Assembly: GCA_003139095.1 (NCBI GenBank)
Contig: PLHW01000074.1
Span: 1 to 64,000 of the forward strand
Direction: 5' to 3'
Length of the DNA: 64,000 nt
Source: Acidobacteriaceae bacterium
Lineage (GTDB): Bacteria; Acidobacteriota; Terriglobia; Terriglobales; Acidobacteriaceae
The position numbers were made by a program, and so were the translations under genes. The number at the start of each line of letters is the position of its first letter. Positions within the stretch are counted from its first letter, which is position 1. Below the pieces are notes generated by a model. It was not told the DNA's origin. It saw only the letters and a program-made list of their open reading frames with translations, and searched no databases. Below, piece after piece: positions 45,837 to 54,949 of the stretch.

Positions 45837-45854
45837 ACGATCAATTCTGATCAG
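45837..45854. promoter_or_regulatory. Crp/Fnr-like dyad site 5 (upstream of the 45947 gene)
   Basis: On the minus strand it reads CTGATCAGAATTGATCGT, one of the more symmetrical sites. Its centre (45845.5) is exactly 32 bp before the centre of a GATACT hexamer (45875-45880), class II spacing for the plus-strand gene at 45947. Confidence 0.55.
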
Positions 45855-45946
45855 TTTTTGAGCCGCCCAAGACCGATACTGGCAACTCACGAGGTTCCTA
45901 AAGGAGCCTGCGTGAACATCTGGTTCGTGAGGTAGGAAGGTGTCCG

Positions 45947-46525
45947 ATGAATCTAGATCTGCTGGATCCGAAAATAATTGCACTCGCCGTCGTGGCGATT
46001 CTAATCATCGTCGCGGTCGCAGTGATATACGTGCGCAAACGCAAGAGTACAACCGCGGACCTGCGGAAGAAGTTTGGGCCCGAGTATGATCGGGCGGTGC
46101 GAGTGCACGGGTCAGAACGAAAAGCGGAAGCGAAATTAGAGGACCGCGAGAAGCGGGTTGACAAGCTCGACATTCGCGATCTTGATCCGATGGAACGCGA
46201 ACGGTTTTCGAAACGGTGGGAGTCCATACAGTCTCGCTTTATCGACAGCCCAAAAGGGGCAGTCGTGGAAGCCGACGATCTCGTGTCTTCTTTAATGAAG
46301 ACTCGTGGCTATCCCCTGGCCGATTTCGATCAGCGTGCCGCGGACATTTCCGTCGACCATCCCCGAATGGTGGAGAACTACCGCTCGGCCCATGAGATTG
46401 CGCTGCGGGTCGGTAAGAATGAAGCCACTACCGAAGACTTGAGAACTGCGATGATTCATTACCGTTCTTTGTTTGAGGAACTGGTGCGGGCGCCGGCCGT
46501 GGTTGAAAAAATAGAAGCGGCGTAA
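45947..46525 (+). CDS. membrane-anchored protein of unknown function
   Basis: The protein has 192 residues: one N-terminal helix (IIALAVVAILIIVAVAVIYV), then a charged cytoplasmic part (LRKKFGPEYDRAVRVHGSER, later RFSKRWESIQSRFIDSPKGA). The pattern of an anchor followed by KFGPEYDR and FxxxWxxxQxxFVD-like stretches recurs in stress-associated proteins of several phyla, without assigned function. Confidence 0.75.
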   Translation: MNLDLLDPKIIALAVVAILIIVAVAVIYVRKRKSTTADLRKKFGPEYDRAVRVHGSERKAEAKLEDREKRVDKLDIRDLDPMERERFSKRWESIQSRFIDSPKGAVVEADDLVSSLMKTRGYPLADFDQRAADISVDHPRMVENYRSAHEIALRVGKNEATTEDLRTAMIHYRSLFEELVRAPAVVEKIEAA

Positions 46526-46604
46526 TCGCCCGCGACGTCCACGCTCTGGCAATCGAGCAGAGACATAATCAAATTCTATGGCAGAAGAAAAAGAGGAGAG
46601 AATC

Positions 46605-46784
46605 ATGAAACCGAGCACAGAAGACCGTAGCGAAGGCAAGCTTCACGAAGTGAAGGGAAAGATCAAGGAGGAAATCGGAAAGGTGACGAACAAGCCCGAT
46701 CTGGAAGACTCCGGAAATGTGGAAAAGAACGCCGGCAAAGTTCAAGGATTGATCGGCCGTGTTGAAAAAGTCGTCGGGGAATAG
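46605..46784 (+). CDS. CsbD-family stress protein
   Basis: The protein has 59 residues from ATG at 46605, which follows AGGAGAGAATC; an ATG at 46578 is the longer alternative. CsbD signature: EGKLHEVKGKIKEEIGKVTN and KNAGKVQGLIGRVEKVVGE. Function unknown; the family is induced by general stress. Confidence 0.88.
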   Translation: MKPSTEDRSEGKLHEVKGKIKEEIGKVTNKPDLEDSGNVEKNAGKVQGLIGRVEKVVGE

Positions 46785-46833
46785 AAGTATCGGCCCGCGC
46801 CTCACAGATCTGTAAAACCTTAGGGAGAATGCC

Positions 46834-47103
46834 ATGTCACCAAACGTCGTGGAAAGAACGGCTGACCACATCGCCGAATCGGCTCAACAGGCCTCGCGTG
46901 CAACCTGTGCGGTTGCGGATGCAATAAAAGACGGCGTAGGGGTAGTAAGTCGCGTCGCAAAACAGGGTGGCGATGCCGCCGAAGAATTCCTGGATGACAC
47001 AACGCAGCGCCTCCAGCGGCATCTTGTACTAACCGTCGCGACTACGTTTGCCGCGGGCGTGGCAGCCGGAGCTTTGATTGGCTGGATGATGAAGCGAAGG
47101 TAG
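46834..47103 (+). CDS. small DUF883-like membrane protein
   Basis: The protein has 89 residues, with AGGGAG upstream. An amphipathic helical part (HIAESAQQASRATCAVADAI) precedes a C-terminal membrane segment (TTFAAGVAAGALIGWMM) and KRR. Resembles DUF883/ElaB tail-anchored stress proteins. Confidence 0.65.
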   Translation: MSPNVVERTADHIAESAQQASRATCAVADAIKDGVGVVSRVAKQGGDAAEEFLDDTTQRLQRHLVLTVATTFAAGVAAGALIGWMMKRR

Positions 47104-47200
47104 ATGGAGAGAGTTAACCGGCAACGAATCTTCCAACCGGCGCTGTGTGCGCTTCCGCGGCCGCACGAAAACCGCGAACTGCGGCAGCCCAGGAGGTTGC

Positions 47201-47500
47201 GTGATTAAGCCCCAAAGTGACGTTTTTATGAAACCGGAAACCCCAGCATCTGCCACGAGTTCTACGGGCATCCAGTCGCACTCCGAGGGTTGCACGAGGA
47301 TCAGGAATCTCGGCTTCAAACCGTCCCGGCACATAAAAATGTACGGCGAGCGTTTTGAGATAGTCTCAGATCCCTTTAGTGAAGGTACTGGCATAGCAGT
47401 TCACGCCATCAGCGGCACCGATCCAAAGATACGCATCCTGCGGCTTCCTATAACACTTCTCCTGGGCCAAGCGGATCGATTTCTAAGAAAGGAGATTTGA
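47201..47500 (+). CDS. small hypothetical protein
   Basis: The protein has 99 residues from GTG at 47201, chosen for the AGGAGG that ends 4 nt upstream; ATG at 47228 has no such site. The C-terminal half, HIKMYGERFEIVSDPFSEGT then RILRLPITLLLGQADRFL, looks globular. Not recognised as a named family. Confidence 0.55.
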   Translation: MIKPQSDVFMKPETPASATSSTGIQSHSEGCTRIRNLGFKPSRHIKMYGERFEIVSDPFSEGTGIAVHAISGTDPKIRILRLPITLLLGQADRFLRKEI

Positions 47501-47577
47501 CGTGACCATAAACTCCAAGCAGTTTGGCGTGAGTTGCCGCGTATCTTATAGAGGCCCGCGGGCCGGTCAGTGAAATT

Positions 47578-48264
47578 ATGGATAAACATTCGTGTTCCTG
47601 CTTTCTTGCAGCTCTTGCACTTTGTTTGATCTTGCCAGTGTCCGCGTTGGCGCAGTCTTCGTCCGCGAAGACGACGCTGGTGGTGAATGGGCATACAGCA
47701 GAAGGGGCGGTCCTGCAGATCGACGGCCATCCTTACGTGGATGTGGAGAAGTTCGCGCAGATGATAAACGCCGCGGTCAGCTTCGAACCAGGCCGCGTCT
47801 TATTGACGATTCCACCTGCCGAAGCTGGCGCCAAGCCAGACCATCCCGCGACGGGACTGTCCAAAGACTTCGCCAAAGCGGGTATCTCGCAGTTGGCGGT
47901 GATGTGGGAGTGGAAAGGCGCGATTTCGTCCGCCATTCGGTCGGGAGTGGCCGGCGGCAACTGGCTGGCTCCCTTGCTCCATGACCACCGAGTTCGGGCG
48001 GAAGAGAGCCAGAGTAAGACTTCGCTGGCGGCAAAAACCGAGTCGGATCAAAAAGCTCTGCAACTGCTCAAAAATGAACTGGCCAGTCTGGCGGAGTGGG
48101 ACAGCAATACGCAGTCAACCATCCATTCCCTGAATGGCGAACAATCGGTCAGTCCGACGGTTGCCGAGAACGATCCCCTGCTCATGAAAATCTCGGAATG
48201 CGGCAGTTTTTTGAATGCGATGCTGGTGACTGGCGAGTTCGCGGACAGCTCCAGTTGCCACTGA
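47578..48264 (+). CDS. exported protein with copper-amine-oxidase-N-like domain
   Basis: The protein has 228 residues. A signal peptide ends ALAQS. Residues 33-85 (LVVNGHTAEGAVLQIDGHPY, VDVEKFAQMINAAVSFEPGR) resemble the Cu_amine_oxidN1/stalk domain, which does not itself bind copper and is found on many secreted proteins. The rest is helical with a late HSLNGEQSVSP part. Function unknown. Confidence 0.6.
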   Translation: MDKHSCSCFLAALALCLILPVSALAQSSSAKTTLVVNGHTAEGAVLQIDGHPYVDVEKFAQMINAAVSFEPGRVLLTIPPAEAGAKPDHPATGLSKDFAKAGISQLAVMWEWKGAISSAIRSGVAGGNWLAPLLHDHRVRAEESQSKTSLAAKTESDQKALQLLKNELASLAEWDSNTQSTIHSLNGEQSVSPTVAENDPLLMKISECGSFLNAMLVTGEFADSSSCH

Positions 48265-48440
48265 AACCGGCGTCCAGCAAAGGTTGTGGCCGACTGCGGT
48301 GGTCACTTTTGATCAGTCTCCGCCACCGCGCCCCGCGATAATGACAGCTAAGATTCTGCCTGAACGCCTTGGGTCAGACGCAAGAACTTGCTTGGGATCG
48401 GCCGGTAGGATTGGCAGGTCCAGAAGAGAAGGTGGGTGCC

Positions 48441-48590
48441 ATGAACAATGAACTTCAGACGGTTCAGCAACTTCTAACGGACTTACGGGAAGCGTATCAG
48501 TGTCTGCCGCGACCTATGCAGGAAAGGGTTGCACATTTAATACGCGCGATCCCAATGCCCGAACAGCCCAGCGACACAGTTGCCCGCTAA
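48441..48590 (+). CDS. small hypothetical protein
   Basis: 49 residues from ATG at 48441, preceded by GAAGGTGGG. Helical: NNELQTVQQLLTDLREAYQC then LPRPMQERVAHLIRAI. No family. Confidence 0.4.
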   Translation: MNNELQTVQQLLTDLREAYQCLPRPMQERVAHLIRAIPMPEQPSDTVAR

Positions 48591-48651
48591 CCATCGGACC
48601 GGCAACTATAGCAGTAAGCTCTTACAGTGAGAGTCAGGAAGTTCCTCACAA

Positions 48652-49347
48652 ATGCGTGCACGCCACCGGGAACTACATCGTACAGATCGTATCGGCTGGT
48701 TGCGCGCCGCCGTACTAGGTGCAAACGATGGCATCCTTTCCACCGCGAGCCTTGTGCTGGGCGTTGCCGCGGCGCATGCCACGCACAACAATGTTCTGGT
48801 CGCCGGTATAGCCGGCCTCGTGGCTGGGTCGATGTCCATGGCCGCCGGGGAATACGTATCCGTCCACTCTCAGGCCGATACCGAACGGGCGGATCTCGCG
48901 CTGGAGCGCGCGGAACTCAAAGCAGACGATGTAGGAGAGCACAAGGAACTAATGGCAATCTATGTCGCTCGCGGGCTTAGTCCTTCGCTCGCAAAAGAGG
49001 TCGCCCGGCAACTGATGCTCCATGACGCGCTCGGCGCCCATGCCCGCGACGAACTCGGCATCTCCGAGACTTTTCGGGCGCGGCCGATCCAGGCGGCGTT
49101 GGCTTCGGCGGCGAGCTTCGCCGTCGGAGCGGCCATGCCGTTAGCGGTAACCGCACTGGCGCCAGCCGCAGGATTGATCCCTTTTGTTTCCGGAACGTCC
49201 TTATTATTTCTCGCCCTACTGGGCGCGTTGGCTGCCCGCGCGGGCGGCGCCAGAGTGATGATGGGCGCACTCCGCGTTACCTTCTGGGGCGCCCTGGCGA
49301 TGGCAGTGACCGCAGGTGTGGGTTGGCTGTTCGGAACGGCTGCCTGA
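48652..49347 (+). CDS. VIT1/CCC1-family iron or manganese transporter
   Basis: The protein has 231 residues, with AGGAAG about 9 nt upstream. Family hallmarks: LRAAVLGANDGILSTASLVL, AGLVAGSMSMAAGEYVSVHS, then a cytoplasmic metal-binding loop rich in Glu (DLALERAELKADDVGEHKEL) and three further membrane helices. Predicted to move Fe(II) or Mn(II) out of the cytosol, which would fit with stress defence. Confidence 0.92.
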   Translation: MRARHRELHRTDRIGWLRAAVLGANDGILSTASLVLGVAAAHATHNNVLVAGIAGLVAGSMSMAAGEYVSVHSQADTERADLALERAELKADDVGEHKELMAIYVARGLSPSLAKEVARQLMLHDALGAHARDELGISETFRARPIQAALASAASFAVGAAMPLAVTALAPAAGLIPFVSGTSLLFLALLGALAARAGGARVMMGALRVTFWGALAMAVTAGVGWLFGTAA

Positions 49348-49382
49348 GTGAGGCAAGATCAAGAAGCGGCGAATCTTCCCTC

Positions 49383-49583
49383 TTACTCTTCTTTGGGCTT
49401 TGCTGACTTGTCCGCGAGCGTCGAGGCGGCCTTCAGGGCGTTGACCGAATGCTCGTGCGCTTTCTTGCTGAGTTCGTGCGCGGCTAGATGATCCCCTTTG
49501 CCGTGCGCGACAGCAGCGGCGTTATGAGCATGCGCTGCGAGGTTGTGAAGTTCTGCGAGTCGATTGTGCTGGCTCTGCGGCAT
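49383..49583 (-). CDS. small His/Ala-rich helical protein
   Basis: 66 residues from ATG at 49583, with AGGAG 6 nt upstream. HNRLAELHNLAAHAHNAAAV and HLAAHELSKKAHEHSVNALK show regularly spaced His on helices. No named family. Confidence 0.6.
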   Translation of the reverse strand: MPQSQHNRLAELHNLAAHAHNAAAVAHGKGDHLAAHELSKKAHEHSVNALKAASTLADKSAKPKEE

Positions 49584-49632
49584 GGTGTGCTCCTAATCGG
49601 TTCAGAATGCGTATCTGCGGGCGATTTGCCTC

Positions 49633-49896
49633 TCAGCCGACGTCCTGGTTGTTCAAGTACTCTCCCGGGACGTCGTCCTCCGGCACCTCATGCGTAGTTA
49701 CCTCAGAGACATCCGGGTCCTTGGCGTTTTGCACGCCGTCCACGACCTCGGCTTCGAATGCGTTTCCGTCTTCGAGGAGTTCCTTCACGCTCTCAGAGTC
49801 CGCATCGGCGGCGTCCGATATCCCCTGAAGGTCCCCCGATTGTCCGGCCGAGTTCGGCCCGAGCTCATTTGTGTTGCGATCATTTTCTTCAAACAT
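49633..49896 (-). CDS. small acidic hypothetical protein
   Basis: 87 residues from ATG at 49896; an earlier start at 49911 adds five. Strongly acidic: QGISDAADADSESVKELLED, EAEVVDGVQNAKDPDVSEV, ending VPEDDVPGEYLNNQDVG. Not recognised. Confidence 0.5.
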   Translation of the reverse strand: MFEENDRNTNELGPNSAGQSGDLQGISDAADADSESVKELLEDGNAFEAEVVDGVQNAKDPDVSEVTTHEVPEDDVPGEYLNNQDVG

Positions 49897-50053
49897 ATCG
49901 CTTAACCCCAATCGTTAGATGTACCGTTGGACGATTCGGTTTCCTGACGCCAGTGCGCGCCCCGCCTCGAAGAGCAGATGTAACTGTCCACATCGCCCGA
50001 AGCTTAAGAGAAGCCGGAAAGCCCAGTCTTTCAGAATGGGCCCGGTTTCGAAG

Positions 50054-50584
50054 CTATGCTACGACTGCTTCGGTCGCGTGCAACGTGCAATAAAGCGGAT
50101 GCGTGGCTTCAAGGATGTCCCGCGCCTTGGTCACTTCCGCAACCGTCCCGTGCGCGATCAGCAAAAACTGATCTGTCTTGAGCGCCGCTTCATACTTCAC
50201 GATGCTGTCCTTGGGAATCCCTATGCTGTAAAGACCCGCTCCCAGCGCGCTAAATCCTCCCACCAGCACTGCGCCTTCCAGTCCTCCCACGATCCAGGCA
50301 ACCACCGGCCCCGCCGCCAGGATTGGGCCAAGTCCCGGAATCATGAAGAAAGCGGAACCAAAAAGAAGTCCCCAAAAGCCTCCCCAGAATGCTCCCGTCT
50401 TGCCCCAATACTTCATGCGGTCGCCGGTGTTGTAGTAACCTATGGCCTGCTCGTTCGTATGGTAGCCACTGCCGACTATGGATAACTTGCGCATGTCAAC
50501 GCCGCCACGCTGAAGTTCCTTCACCGCCAGATCCGCGCCGGTATGAGTTGTGTAAACCGCAACCACTGAATTTTCTATGGACAT
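50054..50584 (-). CDS. general stress membrane protein (DUF1269/YflT-like)
   Basis: The protein has 176 residues. The ferredoxin-like halves (VVAVYTTHTGADLAVKELQR and LIAHGTVAEVTKARDILEAT) flank a double-glycine hydrophobic segment (GAFWGGFWGLLFGSAFFMIP and GPVVAWIVGGLEGAVLVGGF). I assign it to the same broad group as the gene at 41698. A dyad site lies about 88 bp upstream. Confidence 0.75.
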   Translation of the reverse strand: MSIENSVVAVYTTHTGADLAVKELQRGGVDMRKLSIVGSGYHTNEQAIGYYNTGDRMKYWGKTGAFWGGFWGLLFGSAFFMIPGLGPILAAGPVVAWIVGGLEGAVLVGGFSALGAGLYSIGIPKDSIVKYEAALKTDQFLLIAHGTVAEVTKARDILEATHPLYCTLHATEAVVA

Positions 50585-50671
50585 TTTCCGTTTCCCCGGC
50601 GACTGCCGTCCTTCTTGGACCGTTGACTAGGGTCCTACGTCGAACTATGACAGACCCACGAATAGAAAAGC

Positions 50672-50687
50672 TGATCTGAATTGCTCA
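50672..50687. promoter_or_regulatory. Crp/Fnr-like dyad site 6 (upstream of the 50584 gene)
   Basis: TGATC-TGAATT-GCTCA. Its centre is 33 bp from the centre of CATAGT on the minus strand (50649-50644), and the same TGTCAT context is seen at sites 8 and 9. Confidence 0.55.
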
Positions 50688-50734
50688 GTGTGTGTGTGGA
50701 ACACTCACACGCATTTAGTGAAAGGCCAATCATG

Positions 50735-51145
50735 TCACGCATCATAGGATCGACCAAACATCGATCCACATCCGTGCAATTGGGCAAGCGCGGGAAGCAA
50801 CTGGCTGGTCAAAGAGTCTTTGGAAACGAAAATATCGACCAATTCCAGGGCTCCCTGCGGAATGTCCAACTCCGCCGATAGCAATATGATCGGCGTCTGC
50901 GGCCTGACCCTTCTCATTTCGAGCGCAAGTTCTTGCCCATTCATACCGGGCATAAGATAGTCGACAACTACGACGTCAATGGAATGCATGGACGCCAGTT
51001 CCAGTCCACGGCGGCCGCTGAGAGCGGTCAGCACCCTGAACCCAAAGCTTTCGAGAAACATCTTTTCGCATTCCAGTACGTCCTGGTTATCGTCGATACA
51101 TAGAATTACTCTACCTCGACGTTGCGAATAAGAGGATCGGGACAT
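50735..51145 (-). CDS. single-domain response regulator
   Basis: The protein has 136 residues, receiver domain only: VILCIDDNQDVLECEKMFLE, phosphoacceptor Asp in VVVVDYLMPGMNGQEL, switch region IILLSAELD, with Lys in FVSKDS. No output domain and no kinase nearby. A degenerate dyad site (7) lies 46 bp upstream. Confidence 0.9.
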   Translation of the reverse strand: MSRSSYSQRRGRVILCIDDNQDVLECEKMFLESFGFRVLTALSGRRGLELASMHSIDVVVVDYLMPGMNGQELALEMRRVRPQTPIILLSAELDIPQGALELVDIFVSKDSLTSQLLPALAQLHGCGSMFGRSYDA

Positions 51146-51190
51146 AGCCCACCTGCACTACTTAGTCTCCAATACCCAGGCGTGCAAAAC

Positions 51191-51206
51191 TGTTTCCGAT
51201 TGCTCA
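51191..51206. promoter_or_regulatory. Crp/Fnr-like dyad site 7, degenerate
   Basis: TGTTT-CCGATT-GCTCA; only the right half matches well. It lies 46 bp upstream of the response-regulator start. Confidence 0.35.
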
Positions 51207-51235
51207 CATTGCACTTTTTCTTTGGTTGGACGGAG

Positions 51236-52558
51236 TTACTTCGCGGGGCTTGCATCCATCGCCGGAACCGACGCAACCGACTTCAACTGCTCCAGCCCCG
51301 TGAGCACGGCTTGCCAGCGCGCCGGGTTGTTCTTGGTCTCGATCGGTACCGAGAGGTCGGAATAAAACTGCAGGACGTTATCGCGCAGCTCCGGCGTCGT
51401 CAGATCGAACTTCCGCTCTACCAATCGGCCCAGTAACTTTGCGTAAGTTTCATCCGTGAGGGAATATTCCGCTGCCTTTGTCGGCGCACCACTGTCAAGA
51501 TCGTAGTTCGGAAGTACTAATCTGTCCGTACCAACCTCTTTCAGAAGTGCCCCATATTGATCGACAGTGGTATTGATGCTCTTGATATACAAGTCCTCGG
51601 TTTGCGGGGTCGGATTTTTGAACCCCAACCCTTTGAAGGGGCCGATTCTCGGCATGTATCGCAGCAGCGTTGACAGGATTCGCGTGCCCAGGCCCGGCTT
51701 CACGTAATCTTTTCCCCATTCTTTTTCATAGCTGGAGCGGGAAAGGCGGTACAGGAACTTCTGTTTCGCGAAATCCGGCTTCTCGCGCATCAGATCCTTT
51801 TTATGCGTTTGCAGCGCGACCTGAGTCATATGCGGAATCAGCCGGCTGACGGCGAAACGATAGGAACCCACTGCCAGATCTTCGTGGGTAAGCACATCTT
51901 TCAACTCAACCCCGTACACGACGGGAAAGACCCGCTCCAGCAGGGGCTTGGACACTTGGAATCCGATGAAATCGTGGTATTGCTGCGACGCATAGCGATT
52001 CTTCGCCACCTGCAGCGTGTCGAACCCGAACTCTGTTTTCAAATGCGCTGTCTTATCCTGAGCATACCGAACACTCTTGCCATACTTTGCTCGCAGCTTC
52101 GGATACTCGATGGCGACGGACTGGTTGACGGCCGGGTGGCCGGCGATATCCGACGCATAGTGCGAAAGAGCGCCCAGCGCGAACGCGTACTCGTCGACGT
52201 CCTTGCTTTCAGCCAGCAACTCGAGAACAAAGTCTCCGCTGCGGACGTAATGCACCAACTGGCTGAATTCCGTGCTGCCGAACGGATAGTAGCCGAGATC
52301 CTGGATGACGGCGCCTCCATACGCATACGCATGCGCCTCCCGGATCTGGTCTTCCGATAGTCCTGGATAGCGCTGGAGCAGGAGCGGTCGAATCTCACCG
52401 GTCCAGAGCAGATCGACGATTTCCTCGTGCGTCAAGACAGAGTATGCCGGCGAGACGCCGCTACAAATGACCAGCACTAGAATAAGTGCTGGGAAACGGC
52501 TAATAAACAGGCGCCACCCTCGGTGCGTGACGCCTGCCGAGATTCTCAAGTAGCCCAT
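51236..52558 (-). CDS. zinc-dependent phospholipase-C-like exported protein
   Basis: The protein has 440 residues. The N-terminus is a signal peptide (FPALILVLVICSGVSPAYS). The ZnDPC fold is seen in YSVLTHEEIVDLLW, HAYAYGGAVIQDLGYYPFGS, and ALGALSHYASDIAGHPAVNQ, whose His and Asp are the expected zinc ligands. The C-terminal half has no named domain. It would cleave phospholipids or related phosphodiesters in the periplasm; the exact substrate is unknown. Confidence 0.85.
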   Translation of the reverse strand: MGYLRISAGVTHRGWRLFISRFPALILVLVICSGVSPAYSVLTHEEIVDLLWTGEIRPLLLQRYPGLSEDQIREAHAYAYGGAVIQDLGYYPFGSTEFSQLVHYVRSGDFVLELLAESKDVDEYAFALGALSHYASDIAGHPAVNQSVAIEYPKLRAKYGKSVRYAQDKTAHLKTEFGFDTLQVAKNRYASQQYHDFIGFQVSKPLLERVFPVVYGVELKDVLTHEDLAVGSYRFAVSRLIPHMTQVALQTHKKDLMREKPDFAKQKFLYRLSRSSYEKEWGKDYVKPGLGTRILSTLLRYMPRIGPFKGLGFKNPTPQTEDLYIKSINTTVDQYGALLKEVGTDRLVLPNYDLDSGAPTKAAEYSLTDETYAKLLGRLVERKFDLTTPELRDNVLQFYSDLSVPIETKNNPARWQAVLTGLEQLKSVASVPAMDASPAK

Positions 52559-52561
52559 AAC

Positions 52562-52717
52562 TCAAATTCGGCCGAGAACCACTAGAATAACAACCACTAC
52601 AAGGATGAGTCCTACCCCACCAGTCGGGGCATATCCCCAACTCTGGCTATGGGACCACCGTGGCAGGACACCTAACAGCGCCAAAATCAAGATCACGATC
52701 AGTACAGTTCCAAGCAT
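52562..52717 (-). CDS. DUF3309 small membrane protein
   Basis: 51 residues from ATG at 52717, with AAGGAG upstream. DUF3309 pattern: LGTVLIVILILALLGVLPRW, SQSWGYAPTGGVG, then a second hydrophobic stretch ending LGRI. Function unknown. Confidence 0.85.
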   Translation of the reverse strand: MLGTVLIVILILALLGVLPRWSHSQSWGYAPTGGVGLILVVVVILVVLGRI

Positions 52718-52760
52718 GTTATCACTCCTTACTTCCTGCTTCCTGTGTGTTGCGCTTGCC

Positions 52761-54365
52761 TTAGCGCAAGCTTCCTGTGGTCGCGTTGACCGGGTTACCA
52801 ATCGCGTCGCCGGATACAAGCAGTTCCACTCTCCGGTTTTGCTGACGGCCGGAGGAGTCTTCATTCGAGGCCACCGGCAAAGTGTTGCCGAAACCTTTGG
52901 CGCTCACCGAACCGCTGGCTACGCCTTCCTCCACCAGATAGTCGCGAACTGAGTCGGCGCGATTCTCAGACAGTGTCTGATTCATGGCATCGCCACCAAC
53001 GTTATCCGTGTAGCCGCCGACTTCAATATTCAGCCCAGGGTAGGCAAGCAGAATGCCGGCAACTTTCGCCAGTTTCTCTCGCGCTCCCGGCTTCAACGAA
53101 TATTTCCCGGTGTCAAACAGGACATCGGACATGCTCACGATGAGCCCACGTGCGCTATCGCGAGTCTGAAGAATCGAATTCAATTGCTCCGAAAGCCGCG
53201 TGCGCAGGGCCGCCTTGTCGGTTTCGGATTGTTGTACTGCTAGCCGGGACTGTTCTGCGTCTGCCTGTGCCGCTGCAATCGCTTCCGCCGACGCAGCTTG
53301 GCTGCTGGCCATGTCGGATCGCGCCGACGCCGCTTGAGCCTGCGCGGTGGCTGCATCGGTCCTCGCCTTCGAGGCGTCAGACTCGGCCTGGGCCTTGTCC
53401 GCTTGCGCTTTCGCCGCGTCGGCCTGGGCCTGCTCTTTCTGCCGCGTCGCATCGTCTGCCTGAGCTCTCGACTGCGCCTCTGTGTCCGCCGAAGCCTGGC
53501 GTTCGTTCGCCAAGCGTTCTGCGTCCATGTTCTTCACCGCGATCGCGCGCGCATCTTCGGCCGTCTGTACGGCTTCACGGGAGACTGCGATCAGCGGTTT
53601 TTGCTGCACGTGATTTTGCAGGGCATACTCATCCGCATTGTTCATCAATTGCACAGCGCGTCGATAGCTGTCGCCGGCGTACCTCTCCGCTCCCTCGGAC
53701 TGGGCAATCCGCAACGCATTGCGCGCCTCAAAGTACTCCAATGGCAACCGGGAATTCAGCACCACGGGATCGAAGTTGTAGCCCGTCGGTATGTAGCCTC
53801 CCCGTTCCATGAGTTCGTATTTAGCATCCACTGCCTCGATGGTTCCCTTGGTGTCGGTGCGGACCACGTTTTCGAGCACGACGACATTGCTGGGCTCCCG
53901 CACCGCATAATAAGGTTCCGCTGTGACGATCAGAGCGAAGGCTTGAAGGTCGGTGGTGACGTCAAGCTTGCTGCGGTGGTTGTCGCCCACCAGCACCTCG
54001 CCCAGATTCATCGCGCGCCCTTCGGGCGATATGGCCCAGAGAATGTATGTCAGATATTCGGTGCCGAAAGTCGTGGGTCTTTCGAGATCGCTGAATTCCG
54101 CTTCGATTTCAATGCGGCCTTTCTTGCTGTTTACTTTGGCCTCGCCATGCGCCGCGGGCATCAAGTCGGTTCCGGCAAAATCCAGCTTCGTCGATCCGCT
54201 GCGATGTTCATAGTTGACGGCCTGCGTGCTGCGATTGACGACAATTACTCGGAACGTGGGCGTCGGCCCCATCGGTTCGAGAGCCAAAGACGTTTGAGAA
54301 TTGGTTTGAGCGAATGCGCTCACACTGAGGGTAATGCCGAGCGCGAACAAAAGCTTATTCTTCAC
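52761..54365 (-). CDS. OmpA-family protein with long coiled coil
   Basis: The protein has 534 residues. Signal peptide (LLFALGITLSVSAFAQ), a beta-rich first 150 residues, a DUF4398-like helix (YAGDSYRRAVQLMNNADEYA), an Ala/Gln/Asp-rich coiled coil (about 280-395) and a C-terminal OmpA/MotB peptidoglycan-binding domain (LNIEVGGYTDNVGGDAMNQT, LSENRADSVRDYLVEEGV, SGRQQNRRVELLV). It would tie the outer membrane to peptidoglycan. Confidence 0.9.
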   Translation of the reverse strand: MKNKLLFALGITLSVSAFAQTNSQTSLALEPMGPTPTFRVIVVNRSTQAVNYEHRSGSTKLDFAGTDLMPAAHGEAKVNSKKGRIEIEAEFSDLERPTTFGTEYLTYILWAISPEGRAMNLGEVLVGDNHRSKLDVTTDLQAFALIVTAEPYYAVREPSNVVVLENVVRTDTKGTIEAVDAKYELMERGGYIPTGYNFDPVVLNSRLPLEYFEARNALRIAQSEGAERYAGDSYRRAVQLMNNADEYALQNHVQQKPLIAVSREAVQTAEDARAIAVKNMDAERLANERQASADTEAQSRAQADDATRQKEQAQADAAKAQADKAQAESDASKARTDAATAQAQAASARSDMASSQAASAEAIAAAQADAEQSRLAVQQSETDKAALRTRLSEQLNSILQTRDSARGLIVSMSDVLFDTGKYSLKPGAREKLAKVAGILLAYPGLNIEVGGYTDNVGGDAMNQTLSENRADSVRDYLVEEGVASGSVSAKGFGNTLPVASNEDSSGRQQNRRVELLVSGDAIGNPVNATTGSLR

Positions 54366-54462
54366 AGTATCTCCTTAAGGCAGATGTGTGCCATTTCGTC
54401 TGATCTCACTAGATTGCTACCATCGCGATTCCGCACGGTGCTAAGTTGCCTCTCGCCACACC

Positions 54463-54657
54463 TCAGCCTTTTCCGATGTGGATAGAGGAAAGAGAATGAA
54501 ACAGGCCAAAGACATTTAGTATCCACAGGACGACAGCGATAACCACAACACCGTTCAGGATCGATTTGATGGAAGACTGCATGGGAATGAAGCGATTAAC
54601 CAGCCACAGCAGCACGCCCACCACGATGAGAACTTCCAAAAGTTGAATTAGAGGCAT
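54463..54657 (-). CDS. Thivi_2564-family small membrane protein
   Basis: 64 residues from ATG at 54657, with AAGGAG upstream. Two helices (IQLLEVLIVVGVLLWLVNRF and ILNGVVVIAVVLWILNVFGL) with IPMQSSIK between. Matches the Thivi_2564 group; no function. Confidence 0.8.
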   Translation of the reverse strand: MPLIQLLEVLIVVGVLLWLVNRFIPMQSSIKSILNGVVVIAVVLWILNVFGLFHSLSSIHIGKG

Positions 54658-54763
54658 AATCGTCGACTCCTTGTTTCGTGGGCTAACTCCTCTTATCCGG
54701 CCGATTATCCGGCTGAGGTGTCGCCCCAATCTGAATGGCTCGCGTTCTAAGGATCTGACCCAC

Positions 54764-54910
54764 TTACCGCTCAAGAACCTGACAGTAGCGGCGGGGCATC
54801 ATCAGCGCCGATTGGCTGGATGTGGTCGCCACTGGCCCTTCTTCGAACTCCGGCCAAAGCAACCCAAGAAAGAGAGCTACGAATCGGCAGTCGCCGCTCT
54901 GTCTGCACAC
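54764..54910 (-). CDS. possible 48-residue protein under dyad site 8
   Basis: A frame from GTG at 54910 (CRQSGDCRFVALFLGLLWPE, then EEGPVATTSSQSALMM) follows a CATTGT hexamer and dyad site 8 at the same spacing seen for the gene at 55238. TCCTGAG lies just before the start. Support is positional only. Confidence 0.3.
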   Translation of the reverse strand: MCRQSGDCRFVALFLGLLWPEFEEGPVATTSSQSALMMPRRYCQVLER

Positions 54911-54949
54911 TCAGGAGAATTAACAATGACAGGTCTGAGATTTCGAGTC

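Noticed and set aside
54366-54462. TGATC-TCACTA-GATTG upstream of the OmpA gene as a dyad site
   Set aside because: The second half ends TG instead of CA; not distinguishable from chance.
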